The notes beneath the pieces are model-generated. The model was not told where the DNA came from, did not search any database, and saw only the letters and a program-made list of their open reading frames with translations. From Arthrobacter sp. NicSoilB8 (GTDB lineage: Bacteria; Actinomycetota; Actinomycetes; Actinomycetales; Micrococcaceae), in NCBI RefSeq assembly GCF_019977355.1, contig NZ_AP024655.1, forward strand, positions 3,410,001 through 3,474,000: a stretch of 64,000 nt of DNA. The letters run 5' to 3'. Both the position numbers and the translations under genes were made by a program. Position 1 is the stretch's first letter, and every line of letters starts with the position of its first letter. Of this stretch, positions 9,397-18,348 are shown piece by piece.

Positions 9397-12300
9397 CTAG
9401 CGTCGGACGATTGACCTCAAGAGCCTCAATGCTACCGACAGCGAGGCCATGTCATCGGCTTCGAGTGCATTGACCTCATCGAACATGGACTTCGCCCGGC
9501 CGAGCTGCTCGACATTCTGGCCTTCCCACGCCGTGAGCCGTTCCTCCGCGGGAGCCCCGGCGGGAGTGCTCTCCAGCACCGCCGTCGTCATATCCGAAAT
9601 GGTGGAGTAGAGGTCGTCGCGCAGCGCCGCACGGGCCAGCGCCTGCCAGCGGTCCTCCCTCGGCAGCTTGGTGATGCGTTCGAGGAGTGAGTCCGCATGG
9701 AAGCGGTTGAACACCGTGTAGTACACGTGGGCAATCTCGGCCACGGGTTCCGGACTGACGTGGACGATCTTGGCGATGTCCAGGAGCACGAAGCTCTCGA
9801 ACAGTTCCGCCCAGCGGTGGGCCAGGTCCTCGGGAAGGTCCCAGCTGCGCGCCTTCTCCAGCCACTCGGCCACGCGGGCACGGTCATCGCCCCGGAGATA
9901 ATCCAGGAGCCGGGCCCGCATCGGATCCATCAGCGGCTTGAATTCGCCCACGATATCGGCGATGGGACGCGACGTGCCGCCCTGGCCCAGGAGCCACCGG
10001 ACCGCGCGGTCCAGGAGCCGCCGGATGTCCAGGTGGACGTTGCTCCAGTGTTCGGTCGGGAACGACGCCGGCAGTTCGTTGAGTTCCGCGACCATGATGT
10101 TCAGCTCATAGACCTCGCGGAGGGCCACGAACGCCTTGGCGACGGCCGCTTCCGTGGCCGACGTTTCCTCAATGGCGCGGAATGCGAAGGTAATGCCGCC
10201 GAGGTTGATCATGTCGTTGGCCACGACGGTGGCGATGATTTCGCGGCGCAGCGGGTGGGTGTCCAGTTCGGCGTCGAACCTCTCCCGCAACTGCTTCGGG
10301 AAGTAGGCCCGCAGCGTTGAGCGGAACCACGGATCATCGGCGAGGTCGCTGTCGCGCAGGGCGCTGGCAAGTTCGATCTTGGCGTAGGCGGCGAGGACCG
10401 ACAGCTCCGGAGAGGTCAGCCCCTGTCCCTGCTCCAGCCGCTCGCGCAGCGAGGCCGTGGTGGGCAGGGCCTCCAGGTCCCGCTTGAGGTCAGCCGACTT
10501 TTCCAGCCAGTCCATGAGCCGTTCGTAGCTGGGGCTCCATTCGGAAACCCGCATCCGATCGTTCAGGAGCAGGATGTTCTGGTCGATGTTGTCCTCGAGC
10601 ACCAGCCGGCCGACCTCCTCGGTCATCGAGGACAGGAAGGACGCCCGTTCCGCACTCTCCAGCTTGCCTGCCGCGACCATCCGGTCCACGAAGATCTTGA
10701 TGTTGACCTCGTGGTCGGAGCAGTCGACGCCGGCGGAGTTGTCGATCGCGTCGGTGTTGAGGATGACGCCCTGGAGCGCCGCCTCGATGCGTCCGCGCTG
10801 GGTCATCCCCAGGTTTCCGCCTTCCCCGACCACCTTGACGCGCAGGTCGCGGCCGTCGACGCGGATGGAGTCGTTGGCCTTGTCGCCGACCTCGGCGTTG
10901 GATTCCGTGCTCGCCTTGACGTACGTGCCGATGCCGCCGTTGTAGAGGAGGTCAGCCGGGGCCAGCAGGATCGCGCGCAGGAGTTCCGGCGGGCTCAGCT
11001 CCGTGGTGCCGTCGGGGAGTCCAAGGGCCGCACGCACCTGCGGGGACACCGGGATCACCTTGGCCTGCCGGGCAAAGACGCCGCCGCCTTCGCTAATGAG
11101 CGCCCTGTTGTAGTCATCCCACGAGGACCGGGGCAGTTCGAAGAGCCGCTGGCGCTCCGCGTAGGAGGCTGCCTCGTCCGGAGTGGGGTCCAGGAAGATG
11201 TGCCGGTGGTCGAAGGCGGCCAGGAGGCGGATGTGCTTGGAGAGCAGCATGCCGTTGCCGAACACGTCGCCGGACATGTCGCCGACGCCCACCACGGTGA
11301 AAGGCTCCGACTGGGTGTCGAGATCCAGCTCGCTGAAGTGGCGCTTGACCGATTCCCAGGCGCCGCGGGCGGTGATGCCCATGGCCTTGTGGTCATAGCC
11401 GACCGAACCGCCGGAGGCGAACGCATCGCCGAGCCAGAAGCCGTATTCGGCGGCCAGCCCGTTGGCGATGTCGGAGAAGGACGCAGTGCCCTTGTCGGCA
11501 GCGACCACGAGGTAGGAGTCGTCGTCGTCGTGGCGGACGACGTCGGCCGGCGGCCGGACCGTTTCGCCCTCGGGCGTCACGATGAGGTTGTCCGTGATGT
11601 CGAGCAGGCCGCGGATGAACGTCTTGTAGCTCTCGATGCCCTCGGCCATCCAGGCGCCGCGGTCGGTCGCGGGGTCCGGGAGCTGCTTGGCGTAGAAGCC
11701 GCCCTTGGCACCGGTCGGGACGATGACGGCGTTCTTGACGGTCTGCGCCTTCACGAGACCGAGAATTTCGGTCCGGAAGTCTTCGCGCCGGTCCGACCAG
11801 CGAAGGCCTCCGCGGGCCACCTTGCCGAAGCGCAGGTGCACGCCTTCAACCCGGGGCGAGTAGACCCAGATCTCGAACATCGGCCGCGGGAACGGCAGTC
11901 CGTCAATGGCCGCCGGGCTCAGCTTGAAGCTGACGTGTGTCTTGTTCTGGAAGTAGTTGGTCCGCAGCGTTGCCCGGATCAGGTTGGCGAACGTGCGCAG
12001 CACCCGGTCGGCGTCCAGCGTGGCGACGTTTTCGATGGCGGCGTCGAGTTCGGCGCTGACCTGATCCTGCCGGAACAGGCGTTCGGCGTCGCTGAGCGCG
12101 GGATCGAAGCGGGCGGCGAACAGCCCGGTCAATGCGCGGGTCACGTCCGGGTTCCCCAGCAGGGTATCGGAGATGAACTCGAAGGAGTTCGTGTTGCCCA
12201 TCTGCCGCATGTACTTGGCGTAGGCGCGCAGCACGACCACCTGGCGCCAGTGCATCCCCTCCCTGAGCACCAGCCGGTCAAAGCTGTCGGACTCCACGGC

Positions 12301-14262
12301 ACCCGTGACGGCAGCGCCGAACGATTCGCCCAGAAGCTGGCCCGTGGCCTGGGGGTCAACGCCCGCCGGGTACTTCAGGCCGAGGTCGTAGAGGAAGAAG
12401 TCCCGCTGGTCCGCGGTCTCGATCTCGAACGGGCGTTCGTCCAGGACTTCAAGGCCAAGGTTATGGAAATAGGGCAGGATCTGGCTCAGGCTCTTCGGTT
12501 CCAGCATGTAGAGCTTGACGCGGGCGTCCTCTTCCAGGGTGGCACCGGCGCCGTCGGGCAGGTACACATGCACGCCGGGCTGCTCCTTGACGGCCTCGCC
12601 GGCCCGTTCGGACGCGGCACCGTACTTTTCAAAGCGATCGATGTCCTGCAACGCGTCTTCGATCTCATAGTCCACCCGGTAGCTGGGAGGGAACGCTTCC
12701 GCCCAGACTGCCGCCAGTTCCTTGGCATCGCCCTCGCCAAGGCCGGCGCCGGCGCGGGCACGCAGAACCTCGGAAATGCCCTCACCCCAGGAGCGGGCGG
12801 CCCGTACCAGGCGCTTTTCCAGCTCGTCGCTGTTGACGTTGCTGACGTCGGCGTCCTTCGGCAGCCGGATCCGGAAGAAGAGCCGGGCCAGTGCGGACTC
12901 GGTCATCCGTGCCTCGTAGTCGATGGACACGGCGTTGAAGGTCTCACGCAGTTCCTGCTCGATGCGGAGCCGGACGTTCGTTGTGTAGCGGTCGCGCGGC
13001 AGGTAGACGACGGCGGACATGAACCGCCCGTAGATGTCGGGGCGAAGGAACAGGCGCGTCCGGCGGCGCTCCTGCAGCCGCTGGATGCCGGTCGCGATGG
13101 CGGCGAGGTCCGGGATTTCGATCTGGAAGAGCTCGTCGCGCGGGTACGTTTCGAGGATGCCCAGGAGGTCCTTGCCCGAGTGCGAGTCCGGCGGGAAGCC
13201 GGCGTCGTCGAGGACAGCGGCCACCTTTTCCCGGACCACGGGGATGTCACGGACGGAACCGGCGTAGGCGGTCGTGGCAAACAGGCCGATGAAGCGGCGT
13301 TCGCCGTTGACGTTTCCGGCGGCGTCGAAGCTCTTGATGCCGATGTAATCCAGGTAGGCCGGGCGGTGCACGGTGGAGCGCGAGTTCGCCTTCGTGATGA
13401 CGAGGGCGCGCTTCTCGCGCGCCTTCTTCCTGCCGGCCTCCGTGAGGTGCTGGACCTGACGGCTGTCGGTGCCGGCGCGGAGCAGGCCGAGGCCGCTTTC
13501 CTCGCGCAGCTCCAGCACATCCTCGCCGGATTCATTCACGAGGTCATATTCGCGGTAGCCAAGGAACGTGAAGTTTCCGTCGTCGAGCCAGCGGAGCAGG
13601 TCCTGGGCCTGACGCAGCTCGGCAATCTGCGCCCTGTTGGCCACCTTGTCCAGGTCCGCGGAGATTTCCAGAGCCTTCGCGCGCATTTTCGGCCAGTCTT
13701 CGACGGCGGCGCGGACGTCGCCGAGCACCCGGGAGATGCCCTTCACGAGTTCGGCGCGCTTGTCTTCGCCGACGAGGTCGATTTCGACGGCGATCCAGGA
13801 TTCCATGTGCGAGGCGTTGTCACCCTGGGCAATCAGGTGCGAGATGTTCGGCATGGCGGCCGTGTCCCCGCTGGAGAAGCCCAAATGGGAGGGGACGCGC
13901 GCAACCTTGACCAGGTCACCGGTCTCGCGGTTGCGGGTCACAACGAACAGCGGGTGCAGCACGAGGTGGATGGGAGCGTTCTGGCGGACCAGCTCGGCGT
14001 TGACCGAGTCCACGAGGAAGGGCATGTCGTCGGTGACAATGTAGACGACGCTGCAATCGGCCTCATCACGGACGGCAATGTTCGCGATGCCCGGCAACCG
14101 CGTCGCCGCGACCTGGCGGTGGGTATCGGCCCTTGCCGTCAGGACTTCCTGGGCATAGGCCCTGAAATCCTCCTCGGCGAGGTGCTCGTAGTAATCCCCG
14201 AGGTAGCTTTCGCTGCTACCGATCGAAACGGGTTGATCCTCCACGCTGGACCCAGACGACAT
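9397..14262 (-). CDS. gdh: NAD-specific glutamate dehydrogenase, large (180-kDa class)
   Basis: The enzyme oxidatively deaminates glutamate to 2-oxoglutarate with NAD. At 1621 residues it is the length of the GDH180 class, with ACT-like regulatory segments N-terminal and a catalytic domain containing KNAVIVPTGAKGGFYAKQLP (active-site lysines) and a C-terminal Rossmann region with the VGEGGNLGMTQRGRIE stretch. The start at 14262 has GGAGG seven bases upstream; an ATG nine codons earlier (14289) would leave that site inside the gene. In mycobacteria this class is controlled by GarA, an FHA protein not in this window. It stands alone as a single-gene unit. Confidence 0.95.
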   Translation of the reverse strand: MSSGSSVEDQPVSIGSSESYLGDYYEHLAEEDFRAYAQEVLTARADTHRQVAATRLPGIANIAVRDEADCSVVYIVTDDMPFLVDSVNAELVRQNAPIHLVLHPLFVVTRNRETGDLVKVARVPSHLGFSSGDTAAMPNISHLIAQGDNASHMESWIAVEIDLVGEDKRAELVKGISRVLGDVRAAVEDWPKMRAKALEISADLDKVANRAQIAELRQAQDLLRWLDDGNFTFLGYREYDLVNESGEDVLELREESGLGLLRAGTDSRQVQHLTEAGRKKAREKRALVITKANSRSTVHRPAYLDYIGIKSFDAAGNVNGERRFIGLFATTAYAGSVRDIPVVREKVAAVLDDAGFPPDSHSGKDLLGILETYPRDELFQIEIPDLAAIATGIQRLQERRRTRLFLRPDIYGRFMSAVVYLPRDRYTTNVRLRIEQELRETFNAVSIDYEARMTESALARLFFRIRLPKDADVSNVNSDELEKRLVRAARSWGEGISEVLRARAGAGLGEGDAKELAAVWAEAFPPSYRVDYEIEDALQDIDRFEKYGAASERAGEAVKEQPGVHVYLPDGAGATLEEDARVKLYMLEPKSLSQILPYFHNLGLEVLDERPFEIETADQRDFFLYDLGLKYPAGVDPQATGQLLGESFGAAVTGAVESDSFDRLVLREGMHWRQVVVLRAYAKYMRQMGNTNSFEFISDTLLGNPDVTRALTGLFAARFDPALSDAERLFRQDQVSAELDAAIENVATLDADRVLRTFANLIRATLRTNYFQNKTHVSFKLSPAAIDGLPFPRPMFEIWVYSPRVEGVHLRFGKVARGGLRWSDRREDFRTEILGLVKAQTVKNAVIVPTGAKGGFYAKQLPDPATDRGAWMAEGIESYKTFIRGLLDITDNLIVTPEGETVRPPADVVRHDDDDSYLVVAADKGTASFSDIANGLAAEYGFWLGDAFASGGSVGYDHKAMGITARGAWESVKRHFSELDLDTQSEPFTVVGVGDMSGDVFGNGMLLSKHIRLLAAFDHRHIFLDPTPDEAASYAERQRLFELPRSSWDDYNRALISEGGGVFARQAKVIPVSPQVRAALGLPDGTTELSPPELLRAILLAPADLLYNGGIGTYVKASTESNAEVGDKANDSIRVDGRDLRVKVVGEGGNLGMTQRGRIEAALQGVILNTDAIDNSAGVDCSDHEVNIKIFVDRMVAAGKLESAERASFLSSMTEEVGRLVLEDNIDQNILLLNDRMRVSEWSPSYERLMDWLEKSADLKRDLEALPTTASLRERLEQGQGLTSPELSVLAAYAKIELASALRDSDLADDPWFRSTLRAYFPKQLRERFDAELDTHPLRREIIATVVANDMINLGGITFAFRAIEETSATEAAVAKAFVALREVYELNIMVAELNELPASFPTEHWSNVHLDIRRLLDRAVRWLLGQGGTSRPIADIVGEFKPLMDPMRARLLDYLRGDDRARVAEWLEKARSWDLPEDLAHRWAELFESFVLLDIAKIVHVSPEPVAEIAHVYYTVFNRFHADSLLERITKLPREDRWQALARAALRDDLYSTISDMTTAVLESTPAGAPAEERLTAWEGQNVEQLGRAKSMFDEVNALEADDMASLSVALRLLRSIVRR

Positions 14263-14319
14263 CGAAACGCCTCCATAAAAGAAGTTCACAGCCGCCTCAT
14301 TGCGGCCCTTACGACGACA

Positions 14320-15651
14320 CTAGCCTTTTGCCAGGCGGTGTGCTGTGGAAGAAAAGACAAAGGAATTCTTGTTTCGCTGGGCAGGTGCACAAACCAATTT
14401 GGCGATCGCGCGCCGCAACTCGGATTCGGGGGCGGATTCGAGCAAAAGTGCTCCGGAAAGCAACGCAGCATCGCTCGCGGCAGGGTCTGAGGGCAGGAAC
14501 GCCGAGAGGGAGGCCGCCGGGCCGTACCGCTCCCACGCCGCCCGGAGCTGGCGTTCCGGAGACCGCCCCACGGCGGCGGTCCTGACTTTGTTCATGACCA
14601 CCTGGGGCGATGCGTGCGGAACGGCCGCCTGGAGGTCGGCGAGGCCGCGCACCAGCCTCGGCACTCCGATGGAGTCAGCCGCCCCGATCGCAAAAACCGT
14701 GTCTGCCAGTTCCAGGCTCCTCAGGGTGGCAGCGTTTCTTCGCGGGGCCCCGGCGTCAAAACTGAGGCCCTCCTCGGCTTCAAGGCAGAAGCCGGTATCC
14801 ACCACAGTCGCATCCGCGATTTCCCTGGCCCGCTCCAACACCAGCGTGAGCGCCGCGGCACGCAGCTCGGTCCACCGGTCTGCCCGGGTAATTCCGGTGA
14901 GCACGCGGAACGTCCCGGATTTGGTTACCACGGTGGTGGCGACCCGAAGCAGGGCATCGGCGTCGAGCAGCCCCTGATCTGCCAGCCGGCAGGCCTGGGC
15001 CAGCCCGGCTGCCTCATCGAGCAGTCCCAGCAGGGCGGCCACGCTGGCGCCGTAGCTGTCGGCATCGACCAGCAGCACGGATTGCCCTTCGGCGGCCAGC
15101 TCACCGGCGATGTTGGCGGCAACCAGGGTCCGGCCCGGCGCGCCGGCAGGGCCCCAGACCGCAATGACCCGGCCCCTGCCGGCAGGGCGTCGGGCGCCCG
15201 CGGCGCCCTCTCCCGAAGCGTGCGGCACCTGGCCTGCCGGCGGGAGAGCGCCGGACGGGGCCGCGCCGCCGGCCGCATCAGGAGAGGGCCGGTCCCCGCC
15301 GTTGCTGCGTTGTGCCACGGCCGCGGAAATCCGTGCCGCAAGGGCCGCGGCGTCAACGGCGCTGGCTTCAGTTGCGACGCCGATGGCCCGCAGGCGGGCC
15401 GTTTCGGCCGAATCATCGGCCAGGGCGATGACGACCACGCCGACGGCGGACAGGCGGTCCACCAGCGAGGCCGTCAGCTCTTCGCTCCCGGTCGCGACGA
15501 CGGCGGCGCGGGCCAGCCCGCTCTGGCACGCGGCCAGCAGTTCGGCCAGCTCGCCGCACCGCCGGACAACGGACACGGGGCCGTGGAGGCGCTCCAGGCC
15601 GCCGACCAAGTCATCGCGGGAGTCGCCCACGGTCACAACGGGAATGCTCAT
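14320..15651 (-). CDS. CpaE/MinD-like P-loop protein with altered Walker A
   Basis: The 443-residue protein has a receiver-like N-terminal third (about 1-115), an Ala/Gly/Pro-rich linker (about 115-155) and a ParA/MinD-type domain starting VIAVWGPAGAPGRTLVAANIA. The deviant Walker A GPAGAPGRT has arginine where the conserved lysine should be. The following LLVDADSYGAS matches the family. CpaE proteins localise Flp/Tad pilus assembly, and the partner gene here encodes a SAF-domain protein related to CpaB, overlapping by ATGA. No CpaF ATPase, TadB/C or pilin gene is present. Function may be surface-appendage or cell-division positioning; whether it hydrolyses ATP is uncertain. Confidence 0.7.
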   Translation of the reverse strand: MSIPVVTVGDSRDDLVGGLERLHGPVSVVRRCGELAELLAACQSGLARAAVVATGSEELTASLVDRLSAVGVVVIALADDSAETARLRAIGVATEASAVDAAALAARISAAVAQRSNGGDRPSPDAAGGAAPSGALPPAGQVPHASGEGAAGARRPAGRGRVIAVWGPAGAPGRTLVAANIAGELAAEGQSVLLVDADSYGASVAALLGLLDEAAGLAQACRLADQGLLDADALLRVATTVVTKSGTFRVLTGITRADRWTELRAAALTLVLERAREIADATVVDTGFCLEAEEGLSFDAGAPRRNAATLRSLELADTVFAIGAADSIGVPRLVRGLADLQAAVPHASPQVVMNKVRTAAVGRSPERQLRAAWERYGPAASLSAFLPSDPAASDAALLSGALLLESAPESELRRAIAKLVCAPAQRNKNSFVFSSTAHRLAKG

Positions 15652-16292
15652 CGTCCGGCACCGCCGGGGTTCCAGACGACCGCGATTTTGGCCTTGTTGG
15701 CCTGCGCTCCCAGCAGTTTCGGCATCTGGGCATCCGGGACGAGCACCATGACCACCACGGAGCGTGAGGACCCCAGGGCCGTGCTGCCCGCAGTGATCTG
15801 CGCAATTTCGGCGCCGGGCAGAAGCAGGGTGGGCTCGTTGAAGCCGTTTCGGGTATCCGGCAACGCCACCCAGACGTCCACCCGGGAACCCGCCACAGCT
15901 TGGGCGGGAAGGCTTTCTTCGACGGTGACGGCGACTGGCTTGCGGTCCAGACCGTCGAACTGCCCGACGCTTTCGCGCGGCAGCAGTTGGTCCTTGCCGA
16001 TCCTTTGCACAGCCACGAGTCCGGCCTCCAGGCCGGACTCAGGAGTCAGGTAGTGCTGTTCCACCTCGCCCAGCCGCACCTTGACCCGGTGCAGCTTGTC
16101 AACGGTCAGCGTCTCGCCGACGGCGATCGGCTCGCGCGCCGCATACACTTCGGTGGTCTGGTCTGCGGCACCGACCAGCGAAACCACGCCCACCACGGAA
16201 GAGAGCACCAGCAGGATTCCGACGAGGAGCCGCGGGTCCTTCCAGGACGGCTTCTTCAAACGGGCCCCATCGGCTGCAGCGCTTCCACTCAT
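15648..16292 (-). CDS. SAF-domain membrane-anchored protein (CpaB/RcpC-like)
   Basis: The 214-residue protein has an N-terminal cytoplasmic stretch, one membrane helix (LLVGILLVLSSVVGVVSLVGA, about 23-43) and then a SAF domain (AAREPIAVGETLTVDKLHRVKV) and an RcpC-like beta-rich region ending GSSRSVVVMVLVPDAQMPKLL. CpaB-type proteins are extracytoplasmic pilus-assembly factors. Its stop overlaps the start of the CpaE-like gene by four bases, so the two are coupled. The rest of a Tad locus is missing, so this pair may have another role. Confidence 0.75.
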   Translation of the reverse strand: MSGSAAADGARLKKPSWKDPRLLVGILLVLSSVVGVVSLVGAADQTTEVYAAREPIAVGETLTVDKLHRVKVRLGEVEQHYLTPESGLEAGLVAVQRIGKDQLLPRESVGQFDGLDRKPVAVTVEESLPAQAVAGSRVDVWVALPDTRNGFNEPTLLLPGAEIAQITAGSTALGSSRSVVVMVLVPDAQMPKLLGAQANKAKIAVVWNPGGAGR

Positions 16293-16414
16293 GCGTCCGC
16301 TCCCCCTGTCGTCGCCGTCCGCTGCCGGGATGGTCCGTTCCCGGGATGCCGGACTCCCCTATTGTTGCGCCCGGATGGTCCGCACGGAAGATCCCACGAC
16401 AAACAGGGCCAAAC

Positions 16415-16423
16415 TGTGGATAA
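16415..16423 (-). promoter_or_regulatory. Consensus DnaA-box nonamer
   Basis: TGTGGATAA is the exact reverse complement of TTATCCACA. It lies in the 168-bp divergent promoter region between the SAF-domain and HTH genes, 38 bp upstream of the HTH start. Confidence 0.4.
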
Positions 16424-16431
16424 CGGCACCA

Positions 16432-16454
16432 GTTGGCCCCAACGGTGGCAAAAT
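16432..16454 (+). promoter_or_regulatory. Inverted repeat and -10-like box before the HTH gene
   Basis: GTTGG-CC-CCAAC (16432-16443) is a perfect short inverted repeat, followed by a -10-like CAAAAT (16449-16454) exactly six bases before the ATG. The layout fits a leaderless promoter with an upstream operator. An autoregulatory role for the HTH protein is only inference. Confidence 0.4.
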
Positions 16455-16460
16455 AGTCAC

Positions 16461-16682
16461 ATGCCCCGTTTCCTGACTCTCGCAGACGTTGCCGAGCAGC
16501 TCCAGATCAACTCCCCGGCCGCCTACGCACTCGTGCGCAGCGGTGAGCTCAAGGCGATCCAGGTGGGCGGACGCGGCCAGTGGCGGGTCGAGGAGAAGAT
16601 GCTGGAGCAGTACATCCAGGAGCGCTACGCCGAAGCCAGCCGCATGATCGAAGAAGCCAAGTCGAAATCTGCCGGGAGCTGA
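16461..16682 (+). CDS. Small excisionase/MerR-type helix-turn-helix protein
   Basis: The 73-residue protein starts LTLADVAEQLQINSPAAYALVRSGELKAIQVGGRGQWR, the winged-helix fold of AlpA/Xis/BldC-type proteins (HTH_17), with a helical C-terminal tail (EQYIQERYAEASRMIEEAKS). Small proteins of this class act as chromosomal regulators in actinobacteria as well as recombination factors. No integrase is present, so a regulatory role is likelier. It is divergent from the SAF/CpaE-like pair. There is no Shine-Dalgarno sequence, and CAAAAT six bases before ATG suggests leaderless translation. Confidence 0.8.
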   Translation: MPRFLTLADVAEQLQINSPAAYALVRSGELKAIQVGGRGQWRVEEKMLEQYIQERYAEASRMIEEAKSKSAGS

Positions 16683-16704
16683 GCAAGCTGCCGGCAGAGT
16701 ACGG

Positions 16705-17274
16705 TTAGCCGCCCGCGGCACCGGCGGACCTGATGCCCGCCAGAGCGCCAAAGGGAATGGTCAGCACCTGCCGGGTGCTCGCCGGGCGCCGGTCCCCGCC
16801 CTCCAGGTTCACGGCCAGGTCCAGGAAATCCCGGCCAACGGTGTCGATGACGCCTTGAAGCCCTGCCTCCAGCGGCCCGTGCGAGGCCAGAATTGTCACG
16901 CGCGCCCGGTTCCCGGCGAGACCCCGGAGGGCGCTGGCCAGACCCAGGCGGCGGCGGACCGCTGACGGTTCGGGGACCGCCAGCCGCGAAAGACCCCCGT
17001 ACCGTACGGCGGCGGCGTAAGGGATGAGTACCTGATGTTGGGGCTCATCGAGGACCAGCGCTTCGCTGCCCGCGTGGCTTAGCGTCCCCTCGAGCGCCGG
17101 TCCAGAGGACACCTGGACGCGGATGCTGAGTCCCAGGGAACCGCGGAGCCGGTCCGCGAGCTCCACCTGCGCCGCGTCCACCAAGGCGCGCTCCGCGACC
17201 TCAGCCTCAAAGTCCAGCCGCTGGCGCGCCGCCAGCTGTGCCTCCATGTCGTCAAACAAGGCGTCCCACCGCAT
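16705..17274 (-). CDS. Conserved-type protein of unknown function
   Basis: The 189-residue soluble protein begins MRWDALFDDMEAQLAARQR, an acidic helical segment (about 1-45). It continues into a beta-rich region with GLSIRVQVSSGPALEGTLSH and ending RQVLTIPFGALAGIRSAGAAGG. No signal peptide or membrane helix is visible. The reading frame extends upstream to 17403, but that extension contains a short duplicated sequence (CLWIDR twice) that looks noncoding, so I prefer the ATG at 17274. It is convergent with the HTH gene (22-bp gap). I do not recognise a named family. Confidence 0.65.
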   Translation of the reverse strand: MRWDALFDDMEAQLAARQRLDFEAEVAERALVDAAQVELADRLRGSLGLSIRVQVSSGPALEGTLSHAGSEALVLDEPQHQVLIPYAAAVRYGGLSRLAVPEPSAVRRRLGLASALRGLAGNRARVTILASHGPLEAGLQGVIDTVGRDFLDLAVNLEGGDRRPASTRQVLTIPFGALAGIRSAGAAGG

Positions 17275-17378
17275 TGCGCCAGCGTAAGCGCGCCGTCGGC
17301 ACCGGTCAATCCAGAGACACCTGTCAATCCACAGGCATCGAACTGCATCTAGACAAATATGGCCCTGGCGGACCAAAC

Positions 17379-17402
17379 TGCTGTTAATTGCATCAAACAG
17401 CA
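17379..17402. promoter_or_regulatory. Inverted repeat in divergent promoter region
   Basis: TGCTGTT-N10-AACAGCA is a perfect 7-bp inverted repeat in an AT-richer patch between the unknown gene (17274, leftward) and the LysM gene (17448, rightward). A nearby direct repeat CATCAAACA occurs on both sides of ATTAAATG. It is a candidate operator; the binding protein is unknown. Confidence 0.4.
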
Positions 17403-17447
17403 TTAAATGACATCAAACACCACCGTTAGCCATTGGAGGCAGCAGCC

Positions 17448-18266
17448 ATGGACCGAACAGCAGCACCGCGTCCCCGTTCCCGGCAAACTGTTCGGGCAGA
17501 CGCCGCCATGGCCTTGGTGATCCTGCTGCTGGGGGTCTTCCTGGCAACTACGGGAAACTCCCTGGTTCAGCGGTGGCACGTGGCCTCGGCGCGCCAGCAG
17601 TCGCTGTCTTTCGAGGACCAGCTGGGGATCGCGGCAAATACCGCCGGACTGATCATCATCACCTGGTGGGTCCTGTCGCTCGCCATCGCGGTCGCCGCGG
17701 GCCTGCTTGACTGTTTCGGCAAGACCCGTGCGGCCGCGGCCACGGGCCGGTTCAGTCCGGCCTTCATGCGCCGGCTGGTGCTCGCCGCCGTCGGCCTCCA
17801 GCTCCTGACCGCCCCGCTGGCGACGGCCGCCACCCCGCACGACGCTTCCGGCCCGGGCCAGGCCCCCCAGCTGGCAACGGCGACGCCGGCGGCGGTGTCG
17901 GCCGCGTGGATGCCATCCGCCGCCCGGACCCCAGAGCCGGTGCCCGGACCGGTGCCTGCGCCGCAGGGCCCGGCCGGCGCCTCCGCGGTGGATGCGCGCT
18001 GGAAGCCACGCAGCCCGATCGTGGATGCAGGCCCCCTGGCGGCCCGGCACATGCGCGCGAACGACTCCCCCGGTGCGCGGGAGGTCACCGTCCGCGCCGG
18101 TGATTCGCTCTGGAGCATCGCCGCGGCTGCGCTCGGGCCGTTCGCGTCGGACGCCGACATCGCCAGGGAGTGGCCCCGGCTGTATGCGAGCAACCGCGAG
18201 GCGATCGGTGCCAATCCGCATTTCCTGCGGCCGGGACAGGTCCTGGTCCTCCCGCCGGAAAGGTAG
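17448..18266 (+). CDS. Membrane protein with C-terminal LysM domain
   Basis: The 272-residue protein has hydrophobic segments near 21-37, 65-87 and 107-125 (MALVILLLGVFLATTG, LIIITWWVLSLAIAVAAGLL, LVLAAVGLQLLTAPLATA). A Pro/Ala-rich stretch leads to a C-terminal LysM domain (VTVRAGDSLWSIAAAALG to NPHFLRPGQVLVLPPER). LysM binds N-acetylglucosamine glycans, so the domain probably meets peptidoglycan outside the membrane. GGAGG lies nine bases before the ATG. It is followed by the Rv3235-family gene in the same direction. Confidence 0.88.
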   Translation: MDRTAAPRPRSRQTVRADAAMALVILLLGVFLATTGNSLVQRWHVASARQQSLSFEDQLGIAANTAGLIIITWWVLSLAIAVAAGLLDCFGKTRAAAATGRFSPAFMRRLVLAAVGLQLLTAPLATAATPHDASGPGQAPQLATATPAAVSAAWMPSAARTPEPVPGPVPAPQGPAGASAVDARWKPRSPIVDAGPLAARHMRANDSPGAREVTVRAGDSLWSIAAAALGPFASDADIAREWPRLYASNREAIGANPHFLRPGQVLVLPPER

Positions 18267-18348
18267 CACCCGGTAGCAACCCGCCGAGCAACCAACGCAG
18301 CACGAACCGAAAGATCATCGAGCATCAGCCACCAGCAAAGGAACCGTC

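Noticed and set aside
10711..14490. A 1259-codon open frame on the plus strand opposite the glutamate dehydrogenase gene
   Set aside because: It mirrors the codon pattern of the real gene in GC-rich DNA, shows no recognisable domain, and has a strongly biased Val/Gly/Asp/Arg composition.
16461..16682. HTH gene as an excisionase of an integrated element
   Set aside because: No integrase, attachment-site repeat or change in base composition surrounds it.
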